Source of the DNA: Nocardioidaceae bacterium
GTDB lineage: Bacteria; Actinomycetota; Actinomycetes; Propionibacteriales; Nocardioidaceae
Length of the DNA stretch: 9,315 nucleotides
Assembly (NCBI GenBank): GCA_013696365.1
Contig: JACCYS010000147.1
Coordinates: forward strand, 1 to 9,315
Direction: 5' to 3'
Position numbers and translations under genes: made by a program. A model generated the notes under the pieces. That model did not search any database. It saw nothing but the letters and a program-made list of their open reading frames with translations, and had not been told where the DNA came from. Shown here piece after piece: positions 1-4,512 of this stretch. The stretch's first letter is position 1, and the number at the start of each line of letters is the position of its first letter.

Positions 1-156
1 TATGAACACCACCCCGAACTGATTTCGGCGTGGCACGCCCTGCGTGATGTTCGAGCCCAGCGCAGGGCCGTCGAGTGGCTGCTGGACCAAGGGCTCATCG
101 ACGACAGCGTCGCGCAACAGTTCGCGACCGACCACCCAGATCCCCGCCTCCCTTGA
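1..156 (+). CDS. C-terminal part of an unrecognised protein (5' end outside window)
   Basis: The frame starting at base 1 is open from the window edge to a TGA at 154-156, giving 51 residues. The fragment begins YEHHPELISAW, continues through a helical, charged stretch (residues about 8-40, with Arg, Glu and Gln at helix-like spacing) and ends DHPDPRLP. Codon choice has the strong third-position GC bias of a real gene. I do not recognise the family and infer no function. It ends 111 bases before the recombinase fragment and is in a different frame from it, so the two were probably not one protein. Confidence 0.5.
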   Translation, partial: YEHHPELISAWHALRDVRAQRRAVEWLLDQGLIDDSVAQQFATDHPDPRLP

Positions 157-266
157 AACCAACCCGCTTGACGACGTCCTAGAACCCCCGACTGCTGCCG
201 CCGGCGACCGATGTGCGTCATTTCACCGCGTGGGACGCACCGACATCACCTTTGGGGACTAGCGTC

Positions 267-362
267 GATGACCCCCGCACCACCGAGCACTACGACCGCG
301 CCCGCGGCAATCTGCCTCGCCACGGTGTCCACTTCCTCACCGCCCAGATCGCAGGCGTGTAA
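267..362 (+). pseudogene. C-terminal fragment of a tyrosine recombinase (phage-type integrase)
   Basis: The frame starting at 267 reads DDPRTTEHYDRARGNLPRHG and runs to a TAA at 360-362. This matches the extreme C-terminus of actinobacterial tyrosine recombinases, where a segment like DPRTT-x-x-YDRAR carries the nucleophilic tyrosine (here in EHYDRAR) followed by a final helix. Only about 32 residues remain. The frame stays open leftwards to a TAG at 180-182, but that part does not resemble the core domain: the Arg, His-x-x-Arg and His motifs expected within about 150 residues upstream are absent. There is no plausible start. The fragment cannot be active and is best read as what is left of the integrase of an element once inserted at tRNA-Gly. 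Confidence 0.7.
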
Positions 363-425
363 ACCATGTGCAACTACCCACGGAGGAATATCCCTTCCTG
401 GTGCTGGCCCACGGCCTAGTTTCGT

Positions 426-678
426 ATGACGATTGTCATGGTGGAGGTCCACCGCTCGGCCCGCAAGCACGGGATCAGCGATCACGACATCCACAGCTGC
501 CCGCACCTATCTCGTCGCCTACGCCATTGACGACGAGCAGCCCGCACGGGAACTGCGCCTCGGCTTCGACAACCGTGGCCGGCTCCTCGAGATCGTCGTC
601 CTACTGCTCGACGATGGCGTCGAACTCGTGATCCACGCCATTTAGGCTCGACCCCAGTATTTCGACCTGCTGCCATGA
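426..678 (+). pseudogene. Broken BrnT-like toxin gene (frameshift plus in-frame TAG)
   Basis: From the ATG at 426 the frame reads MTIVMVEVHRSARKHGISDH, the opening of small actinobacterial toxins that pair with ribbon-helix-helix antitoxins. Similarity then jumps to the +1 frame from about 505, with TYLVAYAIDDEQPARELRLG, then RLLEIVVLLLDDGVELVIHA. One extra base at about 495 would explain the switch. That second frame meets TAG at 643-645 but continues in frame with ARPQYFDLLP to TGA 676-678. Relatives as I remember them have Met-Lys where this has Ile-stop, so ATGAAG probably became ATTTAG. Repaired, the product would be about 83 residues. The fold resembles BrnT/RelE ribonucleases and the toxin-first order matches brnTA. 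With two lesions no active toxin is expected. The TGA overlaps an ATG at 675, but the antitoxin most likely starts at 699. Confidence 0.68.
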
Positions 679-681
679 ATC

Positions 682-690
682 GGAGGGAGG
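682..690 (+). promoter_or_regulatory. Strong Shine-Dalgarno site for the antitoxin gene
   Basis: GGAGGGAGG ends 8 bases before the ATG at 699. It is among the best ribosome binding sites in the window and decides the antitoxin start. It begins just past the toxin stop codon, so the antitoxin can be translated efficiently even though ribosomes on the toxin frame would terminate early at the frameshift or at TAG 643. Confidence 0.75.
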
Positions 691-698
691 CTCCACGC

Positions 699-974
699 AT
701 GACAGACAAGAAGAGGGCCCGCACCGCCGACGGGGCTCCTGTGACCGGCGAGACCATCCAGCGCCTCGCGGACGAGGCCGAGACCGGCTACGACACCGCA
801 GCACTGCGTCGCAAGGGCGGCCGCAAGCCCATCGGATCAGCGGCAGCCCGCGTTGTGCCAGTCAGGCTCGATCCCCAGCTCGAGGAAGCGCTGAAAGCCC
901 GCGCCGAAGCTGACCACTCCAACACCAGCGAAGTCATGCGGGACGCGCTCCGAGCCTGGCTCCGCAGCGCCTGA
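699..974 (+). CDS. Ribbon-helix-helix (CopG-like) antitoxin, partner of the broken toxin
   Basis: This 91-residue protein has a basic N-terminus (MTDKKRARTADGAPVTGE), a middle helix (IQRLADEAETGYD), a GGRKPIGSAAAR linker, and a C-terminal RHH DNA-binding module at about residues 49-90: the strand ARVVPVRLDPQL followed by helices EEALKARAEADHSN and TSEVMRDALRAWL. RHH antitoxins bind DNA as dimers through the strand, repress their own operon and neutralise a toxin through the other part of the chain. The start at 699 is preferred over an in-frame ATG at 675 because GGAGGGAGG at 682-690 lies 8 bases upstream and the sequence from MTDKK matches family starts. Unlike its toxin it has no lesion, so it may survive as an orphan antitoxin or autoregulator. 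Confidence is high for the gene, moderate for the pairing. Confidence 0.85.
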   Translation: MTDKKRARTADGAPVTGETIQRLADEAETGYDTAALRRKGGRKPIGSAAARVVPVRLDPQLEEALKARAEADHSNTSEVMRDALRAWLRSA

Positions 975-1077
975 TCATCCCCTCCCGCAGTTGCGGTGAC
1001 CGCGTCACACCACCGCTTGGGGGCGACCAGAGGCGCCGTCGAGCAGAGGCTTGAATGCGCGGAAGACGGTGGCCATT

Positions 1078-1167
1078 TCAGCATGACAGGACTGGTCGTC
1101 TGCGACCCATCCGCCTGCCGAAGACACCGGTGATCGAAGCGGGCTGGATACGGGCAGAGCCGGTCAT
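1078..1167 (-). pseudogene. Possible gene-start remnant, 29 codons with a strong ribosome binding site
   Basis: On the minus strand an ATG at 1167 is preceded by GAGGAGG (plus positions 1173-1179) at 5-base spacing. The frame reads MTGSARIQPASITGVFGRRM and stops at 1078-1080. The opening is loosely reminiscent of actinobacterial carboxymuconolactone-decarboxylase-family proteins, which often begin with a segment like ARIEPASITG, but similarity fades after about 17 residues and no downstream frame clearly continues it. It could be the wreck of such a gene, a short peptide, or chance. The ribosome binding site is the main reason for listing it. Confidence 0.2.
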
Positions 1168-1340
1168 GTCGTCCTCCTCGTGTTCGGTGCTTACGACATA
1201 CAGACACCAGCCACGGCCGCCGTGTGACACCCAGCCGGGTAGCCGCGTCATCCCGCCACCGACGACGGCGAGGGGCCGGTCTGCTCTGCGCGCTTCGCAA
1301 GGCCCAACGACCTCGGATCCGACCGTTCCTGGAGGGCTCG

Positions 1341-1373
1341 GCGTGACCTCCGCATGACCTAGCCGTGACCTAA
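1341..1373 (+). repeat. Three tandem 11-base direct repeats centred on TGACCT
   Basis: The units are gcgtgacctcc (1341-1351), gcatgacctag (1352-1362) and ccgtgacctaa (1363-1373). TGACCT recurs at exact 11-base spacing (1344, 1355, 1366), about one helical turn, so a protein would contact one face of the DNA repeatedly. An inverted copy AGGTCA follows at 1378-1383, GGGTCA at 1389-1394, GGTCA at 1410-1414 and another TGACCT at 1439-1444, only 11 bases from the tRNA gene. The arrangement is typical of integrase arm sites or excisionase sites beside an attachment core. A chromosomal regulator binding here is the alternative. Confidence 0.65.
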
Positions 1374-1454
1374 CGGGAGGTCAAAGAGGGGTCATCAGGG
1401 GTATTTACGGTCAAGCGGACTTCGAGCAAAACCGCCTCTGACCTGCACAAACAC

Positions 1455-1528
1455 TGGAGCGGGTGACCGGGATCGAACCGGCATGACCAGCTTGGAAGGC
1501 TGGGGCTCTGCCATTGAGCTACACCCGC
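1455..1528 (-). tRNA. tRNA-Gly(UCC), 3' CCA encoded
   Basis: All cloverleaf parts are present on the minus strand. The acceptor stem is GCGGGTG (1522-1528) with CACCCGC (1459-1465), the D arm is GCTC-AATGGCA-GAGC, and the anticodon stem CCAGC/GCTGG closes the loop CTTCCAA with anticodon TCC at 1494-1496. The variable loop has 4 bases and the T arm is GCCGG-TTCGATC-CCGGT, its outer pair being G-T. The discriminator is T, and CCA is encoded (plus TGG at 1455-1457). It reads Gly GGA and, by wobble, GGG. Its 3' end faces the decayed element on the left, so it is the probable attachment site. No convincing promoter was found in 1529-1580. Confidence 0.96.
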
Positions 1529-1704
1529 GCGCCCGGACTGCGGCGCGTACATGATGGCATGGCGCAGCGCGGCTCCGACCTCCACGCCGACGGTAACGAC
1601 GCACCGTGGTCGTATCCTCCGGCGCTGTGCCCACCCCGGCGCCTGCCGGTGTCGGAAGGTCGGCCGGTTAGTTGCTGGCGTCGGATGATCGGTCAGGTAG
1701 CGGC

Positions 1705-1717
1705 TAGGTTCGACGGT
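1705..1717 (+). promoter_or_regulatory. -10 box for leaderless transcription of the reductase gene
   Basis: TAGGTT (1705-1710) fits the actinobacterial TANNNT -10 box and is followed by 7 bases and then ATG at 1718, so transcription would start at or next to the start codon. No proper Shine-Dalgarno sequence precedes the ATG, which agrees with leaderless translation. No good -35 hexamer is visible at 16-18 bases. Confidence 0.5.
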
Positions 1718-2431
1718 ATGAACGCCAACATCAACTTCTACGTCGACCCGGTCTGCCCGTTCTGCTGGCTGACCAGCAAGTGGGTACGCATGGTCGCCGC
1801 TCAGCGCGACTACACCGTCGACTGGCGCTTCATCTCGTTGCGTCTGCTCAACTCCCACATCGACTACGACGCGCACTTCCCACCGGAGTACGAGGCCGGG
1901 CACACCGCAGGTCTTCGGCTGCTGCGGGTGCTTGCCCGGACCCGCAACGAGCACGGCGGCGCGGTGATCGGCCCGCTGTACGAGTCCCTCGGCACCGCCA
2001 TCCACGACCAGCAGGTCGATGGCGGCCAGGGGTACGTCGGCACCCGGGAGTTCCTCACGCCGATCCTCAGCGAGCAGGGCCTGCCGGAGGATCTGGTCGA
2101 CGCGTTGGACGATGAGTTGCTCGACACCGCGGTCCAGGCCGAGACCGACGAGGCGCTGGCGCTGACCGGCAAGGACGTCGGAACCCCGATCATTCACTTC
2201 GACCCGCCGGACGGTGTCGCGTTCTTCGGCCCGGTCGTCAGCCGGGAGCCGAGCCAGGACCAGGCCGTCGAGCTATGGGACCACGTCGTCGGGCTCGCCC
2301 GCTTTCCCGGGTTCGCCGAGCTCAAGCGCAGCCTGCGCGAGCGTCCTCAGCTGGTGTCCGCAGGTGTTGAGCCGGGGGAGGTCGGGATGCAAGAGGACTG
2401 GCACGCCGGCAGCCGGCGGCAGAAGAAATAG
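1718..2431 (+). CDS. Mycothiol-dependent nitroreductase-like DsbA-family protein (Rv2466c type)
   Basis: A 237-residue cytoplasmic protein of the DsbA/thioredoxin fold. The first strand NINFYVDPVCPFCWLTS carries the redox motif Cys13-Pro-Phe-Cys16 followed by Trp17. A helical insert covers about residues 45-140, and the VGTPIIHF segment provides the cis-proline (Pro157) expected next to the active site. AFFGPVVS and the FAELKR segment complete the fold as in M. tuberculosis Rv2466c, a mycothiol-dependent reductase that also activates nitro prodrugs. It probably reduces electrophiles or mixed disulfides using mycothiol. The end, through WHAGSRRQKK, is a basic tail. In-frame upstream starts (1514, 1685) are rejected because family similarity begins at 1718 and a -10 box lies just before it. 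I recall Rv2466c also mapping near tig and clpP. Exact substrate unknown. Confidence 0.85.
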   Translation: MNANINFYVDPVCPFCWLTSKWVRMVAAQRDYTVDWRFISLRLLNSHIDYDAHFPPEYEAGHTAGLRLLRVLARTRNEHGGAVIGPLYESLGTAIHDQQVDGGQGYVGTREFLTPILSEQGLPEDLVDALDDELLDTAVQAETDEALALTGKDVGTPIIHFDPPDGVAFFGPVVSREPSQDQAVELWDHVVGLARFPGFAELKRSLRERPQLVSAGVEPGEVGMQEDWHAGSRRQKK

Positions 2432-2468
2432 CGATTACGGAACCCTTAACAAGCCGCCCACCGGGGGT

Positions 2469-2503
2469 CCGGCGCCTTCCACGACCCGGAACCGGCGCCT
2501 ACC
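2469..2503 (+). repeat. Direct 12-base repeat and interrupted dyad over the oxidoreductase promoter
   Basis: CCGGCGCCTTCC (2469-2480) recurs as CCGGCGCCTACC (2492-2503), 11 of 12 identical, starting 23 bases apart or about two helical turns. Since GGCGCC is its own complement, the same bases also form an inverted repeat: GGCGCCTTCC (2471-2480) can pair with GGAA and GGCGCC (2488-2499) across a 2-base bulge. The second copy overlaps the -10 box. It may be an operator, or a weak terminator for the upstream reductase gene. There is no T tract. Confidence 0.5.
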
Positions 2504-2511
2504 CTGTGTAG
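2500..2511 (+). promoter_or_regulatory. -10 box for leaderless transcription of the molybdopterin oxidoreductase gene
   Basis: TACCCT (2500-2505) is followed by 6 bases and then GTG at 2512, placing the transcription start at the start codon. No usable Shine-Dalgarno sequence lies at normal distance from this GTG. The -35 region is poor. Confidence 0.5.
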
Positions 2512-3837
2512 GTGACCAACCGCGTCGAGCTGCCGACGGGACGCCTGTCACGACTCGGGCGAGCGGTTGCAGACAACCCGCCGCCGGGGCCGACCCGTCC
2601 AGACTTTTGGCGCAGCCCGCTGCGTGGCCCCTGGCTCACGTCGGTGTTCGGTTCGGTGCTGCTGGTCGGCATCACACTGGTCTTCGTCACCGGTCTGCTT
2701 TCGTACGCCGCGTACAACCCCGACCTCAGCGGTAATAACAAGACCTCCGGCGCCGGTCCACTCGGTTTCTACCTCTTCGACTGGCCGACCAGCCCGTCGT
2801 GGTTCTACCGGGTCAGCCAGGGGGTGCACGTGACCGTCGGCATCGTGCTGGTCCCCGTGCTGCTGGCCAAGCTGTGGTCAGTCATTCCCAAACTGTTCAC
2901 CTGGCCGCCGGTGCGGTCGATCGCGCAAGCCCTGGAGCGGGTGTCGCTGTTACTGCTGGTCGGTGGAGCGGTCTTCACCTTCGTCACCGGCATCGCCAAC
3001 GTCCAGTATTGGTACGTCTTCCCCGGCTCGTTCTACCCGCTGCACTTCTACGCGGCCTGGACCTTCATCGCGGCCTTCGTCGTACACGTGGGCCTCAAAC
3101 TGCCGACGATGATCCGTGCCCTGAGGTCGGGCTCGATGCGCGAGGTGTTTCACACTGACACCGCGCACACCCGGCCGGAGCCCCCCGACGAGCATGGCCT
3201 GGTCAGCCCCGCCCCAACCGCGGCGACTATCTCGCGGCGCGGCGCGCTGGCACTTGTCGGCGGTGGGTCGGCGCTGCTGTTCGTCGTGACTGCCGGCCAG
3301 AGCTTCGGCGGGGTGTTGCGGCGCACCGCCCTGCTCTCACCCCGTTTTGCCGACCCCGACGACGGCCCCAACGGCTTCCAGGTCAACAAGACCGCGGCAG
3401 AGCTGGGCCTCTCCGACGCGGCGCAGGATCCGGGGTGGCAGCTGGAGCTGCGCGGCGGCCCCGACGCCGAGCCCGTGACCTTGAACCGTGACCGGCTGCT
3501 CGCGATGCCACAGCACACCGCCAACCTGCCCATCGCCTGCGTCGAGGGCTGGTCCACATCGCCACAGCAGTGGACCGGGGTCCGACTGGCCGACCTCACC
3601 CGGATGGCGGGAGTGGACGCCCCGGTGTCGGTGTACGTGGAATCGCTACAGGAAAGCGGCTTCGGGACGGTACGGCTGCGCGGCAACCAGGTGCTCGACC
3701 CGGACAGCCTGCTCGCGCTGCGGGTCAACGGAGCCGATCTGTCGCTCGACCACGGCTTTCCTGCCCGGCTGATAGTTCCTAACAACCCCGGCGTGCACAA
3801 CACCAAGTGGGTCCGCCGGCTCACGTTCGAGGTCTGA
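2512..3837 (+). CDS. Membrane-anchored molybdopterin oxidoreductase fused to a cytochrome-b-like domain
   Basis: A 441-residue fusion. Residues 1-40 are a cytoplasmic lead. Four membrane helices follow at about 42-66, 98-122, 144-167 and 174-199. His106 (helix 2) and His178 and His192 (helix 4) are candidate heme ligands, as in b-type cytochromes. A linker (200-240) leads to SRRGALALVGGG (from 241) and a hydrophobic stretch to about 265: a twin-arginine-like segment acting as a fifth helix, so the rest would lie outside the membrane. Residues about 290-441 form a sulfite-oxidase/YedY-type molybdopterin domain with Cys343 in LPIACVEGWS as molybdenum ligand, ending NNPGVHNTKWVRRL. This probably moves electrons between quinone and an extracytoplasmic substrate, perhaps protein methionine sulfoxide as in MsrP/MsrQ. 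Substrate is unproven. The GTG start fits the -10 box at 2500. Confidence 0.85.
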   Translation: MTNRVELPTGRLSRLGRAVADNPPPGPTRPDFWRSPLRGPWLTSVFGSVLLVGITLVFVTGLLSYAAYNPDLSGNNKTSGAGPLGFYLFDWPTSPSWFYRVSQGVHVTVGIVLVPVLLAKLWSVIPKLFTWPPVRSIAQALERVSLLLLVGGAVFTFVTGIANVQYWYVFPGSFYPLHFYAAWTFIAAFVVHVGLKLPTMIRALRSGSMREVFHTDTAHTRPEPPDEHGLVSPAPTAATISRRGALALVGGGSALLFVVTAGQSFGGVLRRTALLSPRFADPDDGPNGFQVNKTAAELGLSDAAQDPGWQLELRGGPDAEPVTLNRDRLLAMPQHTANLPIACVEGWSTSPQQWTGVRLADLTRMAGVDAPVSVYVESLQESGFGTVRLRGNQVLDPDSLLALRVNGADLSLDHGFPARLIVPNNPGVHNTKWVRRLTFEV

Positions 3838-3841
3838 GCCG

Positions 3842-4315
3842 ATGCGACGACTCAGCCAATCCTACGGCGCACACCCAGCACACCTGGTCTCGCTGCTGGC
3901 CAGTTTTGTGGTCGCCGGGTACGCCGCCTTCCGGTTGCTGCCGCAGGACGCTCTCGGCTTGGCCGTGTGGTTTGTCGGCACGGCGATCGTGCACGACCTC
4001 GTCCTGCTCCCCGCCTACGCGGCGGTCGACCGGCTGGTGCACGGCCCCCGGGTCGACCGCCCCGAGGGGCCCCCCAAGCGTCTCTGGGCGAACTACGTAC
4101 GCGTGCCGCTGGCGCTGTCAGGTCTGCTGCTGCTGGTGTACTTCCCGGCCATCCTCCGGCTGAGCAGTGGCTTCGAGCCGACCACCACGTTGTCGTCGGA
4201 CGGATACCTGTGGCGTTGGCTGGCCATCACCGCCGTGCTGTTCGCGCTCGGCGGGCTGGCCTACGTCATCCGTCAGCGACCCGGACGGTCCCGCGGCGCG
4301 AGCGTGCCGACCTGA
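3842..4315 (+). CDS. Four-helix membrane protein, partner of the molybdopterin oxidoreductase
   Basis: A 157-residue integral membrane protein with helices at about 14-33, 38-60, 86-107 and 122-143. Conserved-looking features include WFVGTAIVHDLVLLP in helix 2 (His51-Asp52 within the membrane), NYVRVP at residues 84-89 before helix 3, and YLWRWL before helix 4. I know of no assigned function, but proteins of this pattern tend to sit beside actinobacterial molybdopterin oxidoreductases. It starts 4 bases after the upstream stop, with GAGG at 3829-3832 9 bases before the ATG, so the two are surely co-transcribed and probably translationally coupled. A role as membrane subunit or assembly partner is inferred from position alone. 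The -35 region of the tRNA-Pro promoter overlaps its stop codon. Confidence 0.8.
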   Translation: MRRLSQSYGAHPAHLVSLLASFVVAGYAAFRLLPQDALGLAVWFVGTAIVHDLVLLPAYAAVDRLVHGPRVDRPEGPPKRLWANYVRVPLALSGLLLLVYFPAILRLSSGFEPTTTLSSDGYLWRWLAITAVLFALGGLAYVIRQRPGRSRGASVPT

Positions 4316-4338
4316 CAGCCCGCGCGGTCCACTAGACT
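4312..4338 (+). promoter_or_regulatory. Probable promoter of tRNA-Pro
   Basis: CTGACA (4312-4317) and TAGACT (4333-4338) resemble housekeeping -35 and -10 boxes. The spacer is 15 bases, shorter than ideal. The start would fall at about 4345, some 6 bases before the mature tRNA 5' end. The -35 box overlaps the stop codon of the upstream gene. Confidence 0.45.
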
Positions 4339-4350
4339 CGCGCAGCGCCG

Positions 4351-4423
4351 CGGGGCGTAGCGTAGTGGCTAGCGCGCCTGCTTTGGGAGCAGGAGATCGC
4401 AGGTTCGAGTCCTGTCGCCCCGA
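4351..4423 (+). tRNA. tRNA-Pro(UGG), CCA not encoded
   Basis: The acceptor stem CGGGGCG (4351-4357) pairs perfectly with CGCCCCG (4416-4422), followed by discriminator A. The anticodon stem CCTGC/GCAGG closes loop TTTGGGA with anticodon TGG at 4384-4386. The T arm contains the GTTCGAGTC core. The downstream bases are CCG, so CCA must be added by nucleotidyltransferase. It reads Pro CCA and, by wobble, CCG. It lies between the membrane protein gene and tig, 89 bases before the tig start. Confidence 0.97.
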
Positions 4424-4496
4424 CCGATTGCCCGCGCCACCGGTGAGCCCGGCGGCGATGCTGCGCGTGCACCGACCCGTACGACCGCCGTCCCGC

Positions 4497-4502
4497 AAGG
4501 AG
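4497..4502 (+). promoter_or_regulatory. Shine-Dalgarno site deciding the tig GTG start
   Basis: AAGGAG ends 10 bases before the GTG at 4513 and supports that codon as start. Bases 4424-4496 show no confident promoter, so tig may be read from the tRNA-Pro promoter or from a weak unseen one. Confidence 0.6.
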
Positions 4503-4512
4503 CATCCTCACC

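Larger units (their letters stand above)
1..1454. mobile_element. Decayed integrative-element remnant abutting the tRNA-Gly 3' end (left edge outside window)
   Basis: This segment lies on the 3' side of the minus-strand tRNA-Gly gene, the usual integration target of actinobacterial integrative elements. It contains a tyrosine-recombinase C-terminal fragment (267-362), a broken toxin gene with an intact antitoxin gene (426-974), a gene-poor stretch (975-1454) and a cluster of TGACCT/AGGTCA repeats (1344-1444) resembling integrase-arm or excisionase sites. All recognisable genes are short, accessory or damaged, while everything to the right is conserved core sequence. No second copy of the tRNA 3' end was seen in the window, so the far attachment site would have to lie further left. 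The element interpretation is inference from context. Confidence 0.42.
975..1454. other. Gene-poor stretch between the antitoxin and tRNA-Gly
   Basis: About 480 bases with no convincing gene. Both strands contain open frames, but these are rich in Ser, Arg and Pro, cut across the antitoxin gene or each other, and have no recognisable domain. Small dyads follow the antitoxin stop: CCGC-AGTT-GCGG at 985-996 and GTGAC-CGC-GTCAC at 996-1008. They could weakly terminate transcription, though no T tract follows. The right part (1341-1444) contains the TGACCT repeat cluster annotated separately. A short minus-strand frame with a good ribosome binding site (1078-1167) is also listed separately. Confidence 0.6.

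Noticed and set aside
788..1300. 170-codon minus-strand open frame
   Set aside because: It runs antisense through the well-supported antitoxin gene, is rich in Arg, Ser and Pro, and shows no domain. A shadow of GC-rich sequence.
1055..1357. 100-codon plus-strand open frame in the gap before tRNA-Gly
   Set aside because: Low-complexity Arg/Pro/Ser composition, no ribosome binding site, no recognisable motif, and it runs into the TGACCT repeats.
1654..1710. Possible SigH/SigR-type promoter (GGAA...GTT) before the reductase gene
   Set aside because: Expected from the M. tuberculosis Rv2466c regulon as I recall it, but no GGAAT-N18-GTT with correct spacing is present. GGATG to GTT is 20 bases apart.
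1514..1717. Upstream extension of the reductase to ATG 1514
   Set aside because: It would start inside tRNA-Gly and add 68 residues without family similarity. The -10 box at 1705 favours the start at 1718.
1370..2197. 275-codon minus-strand open frame
   Set aside because: It crosses the tRNA-Gly gene and is antisense to the DsbA-family gene, whose CPFC motif and fold are clear.
4239..4256. A third CGC-N5-GCG match (TGTTCGC followed by GCG)
   Set aside because: It lies inside the coding region of the four-helix membrane protein and lacks the TAC flank of the two clp sites. It shows the background rate of this short motif in GC-rich DNA.
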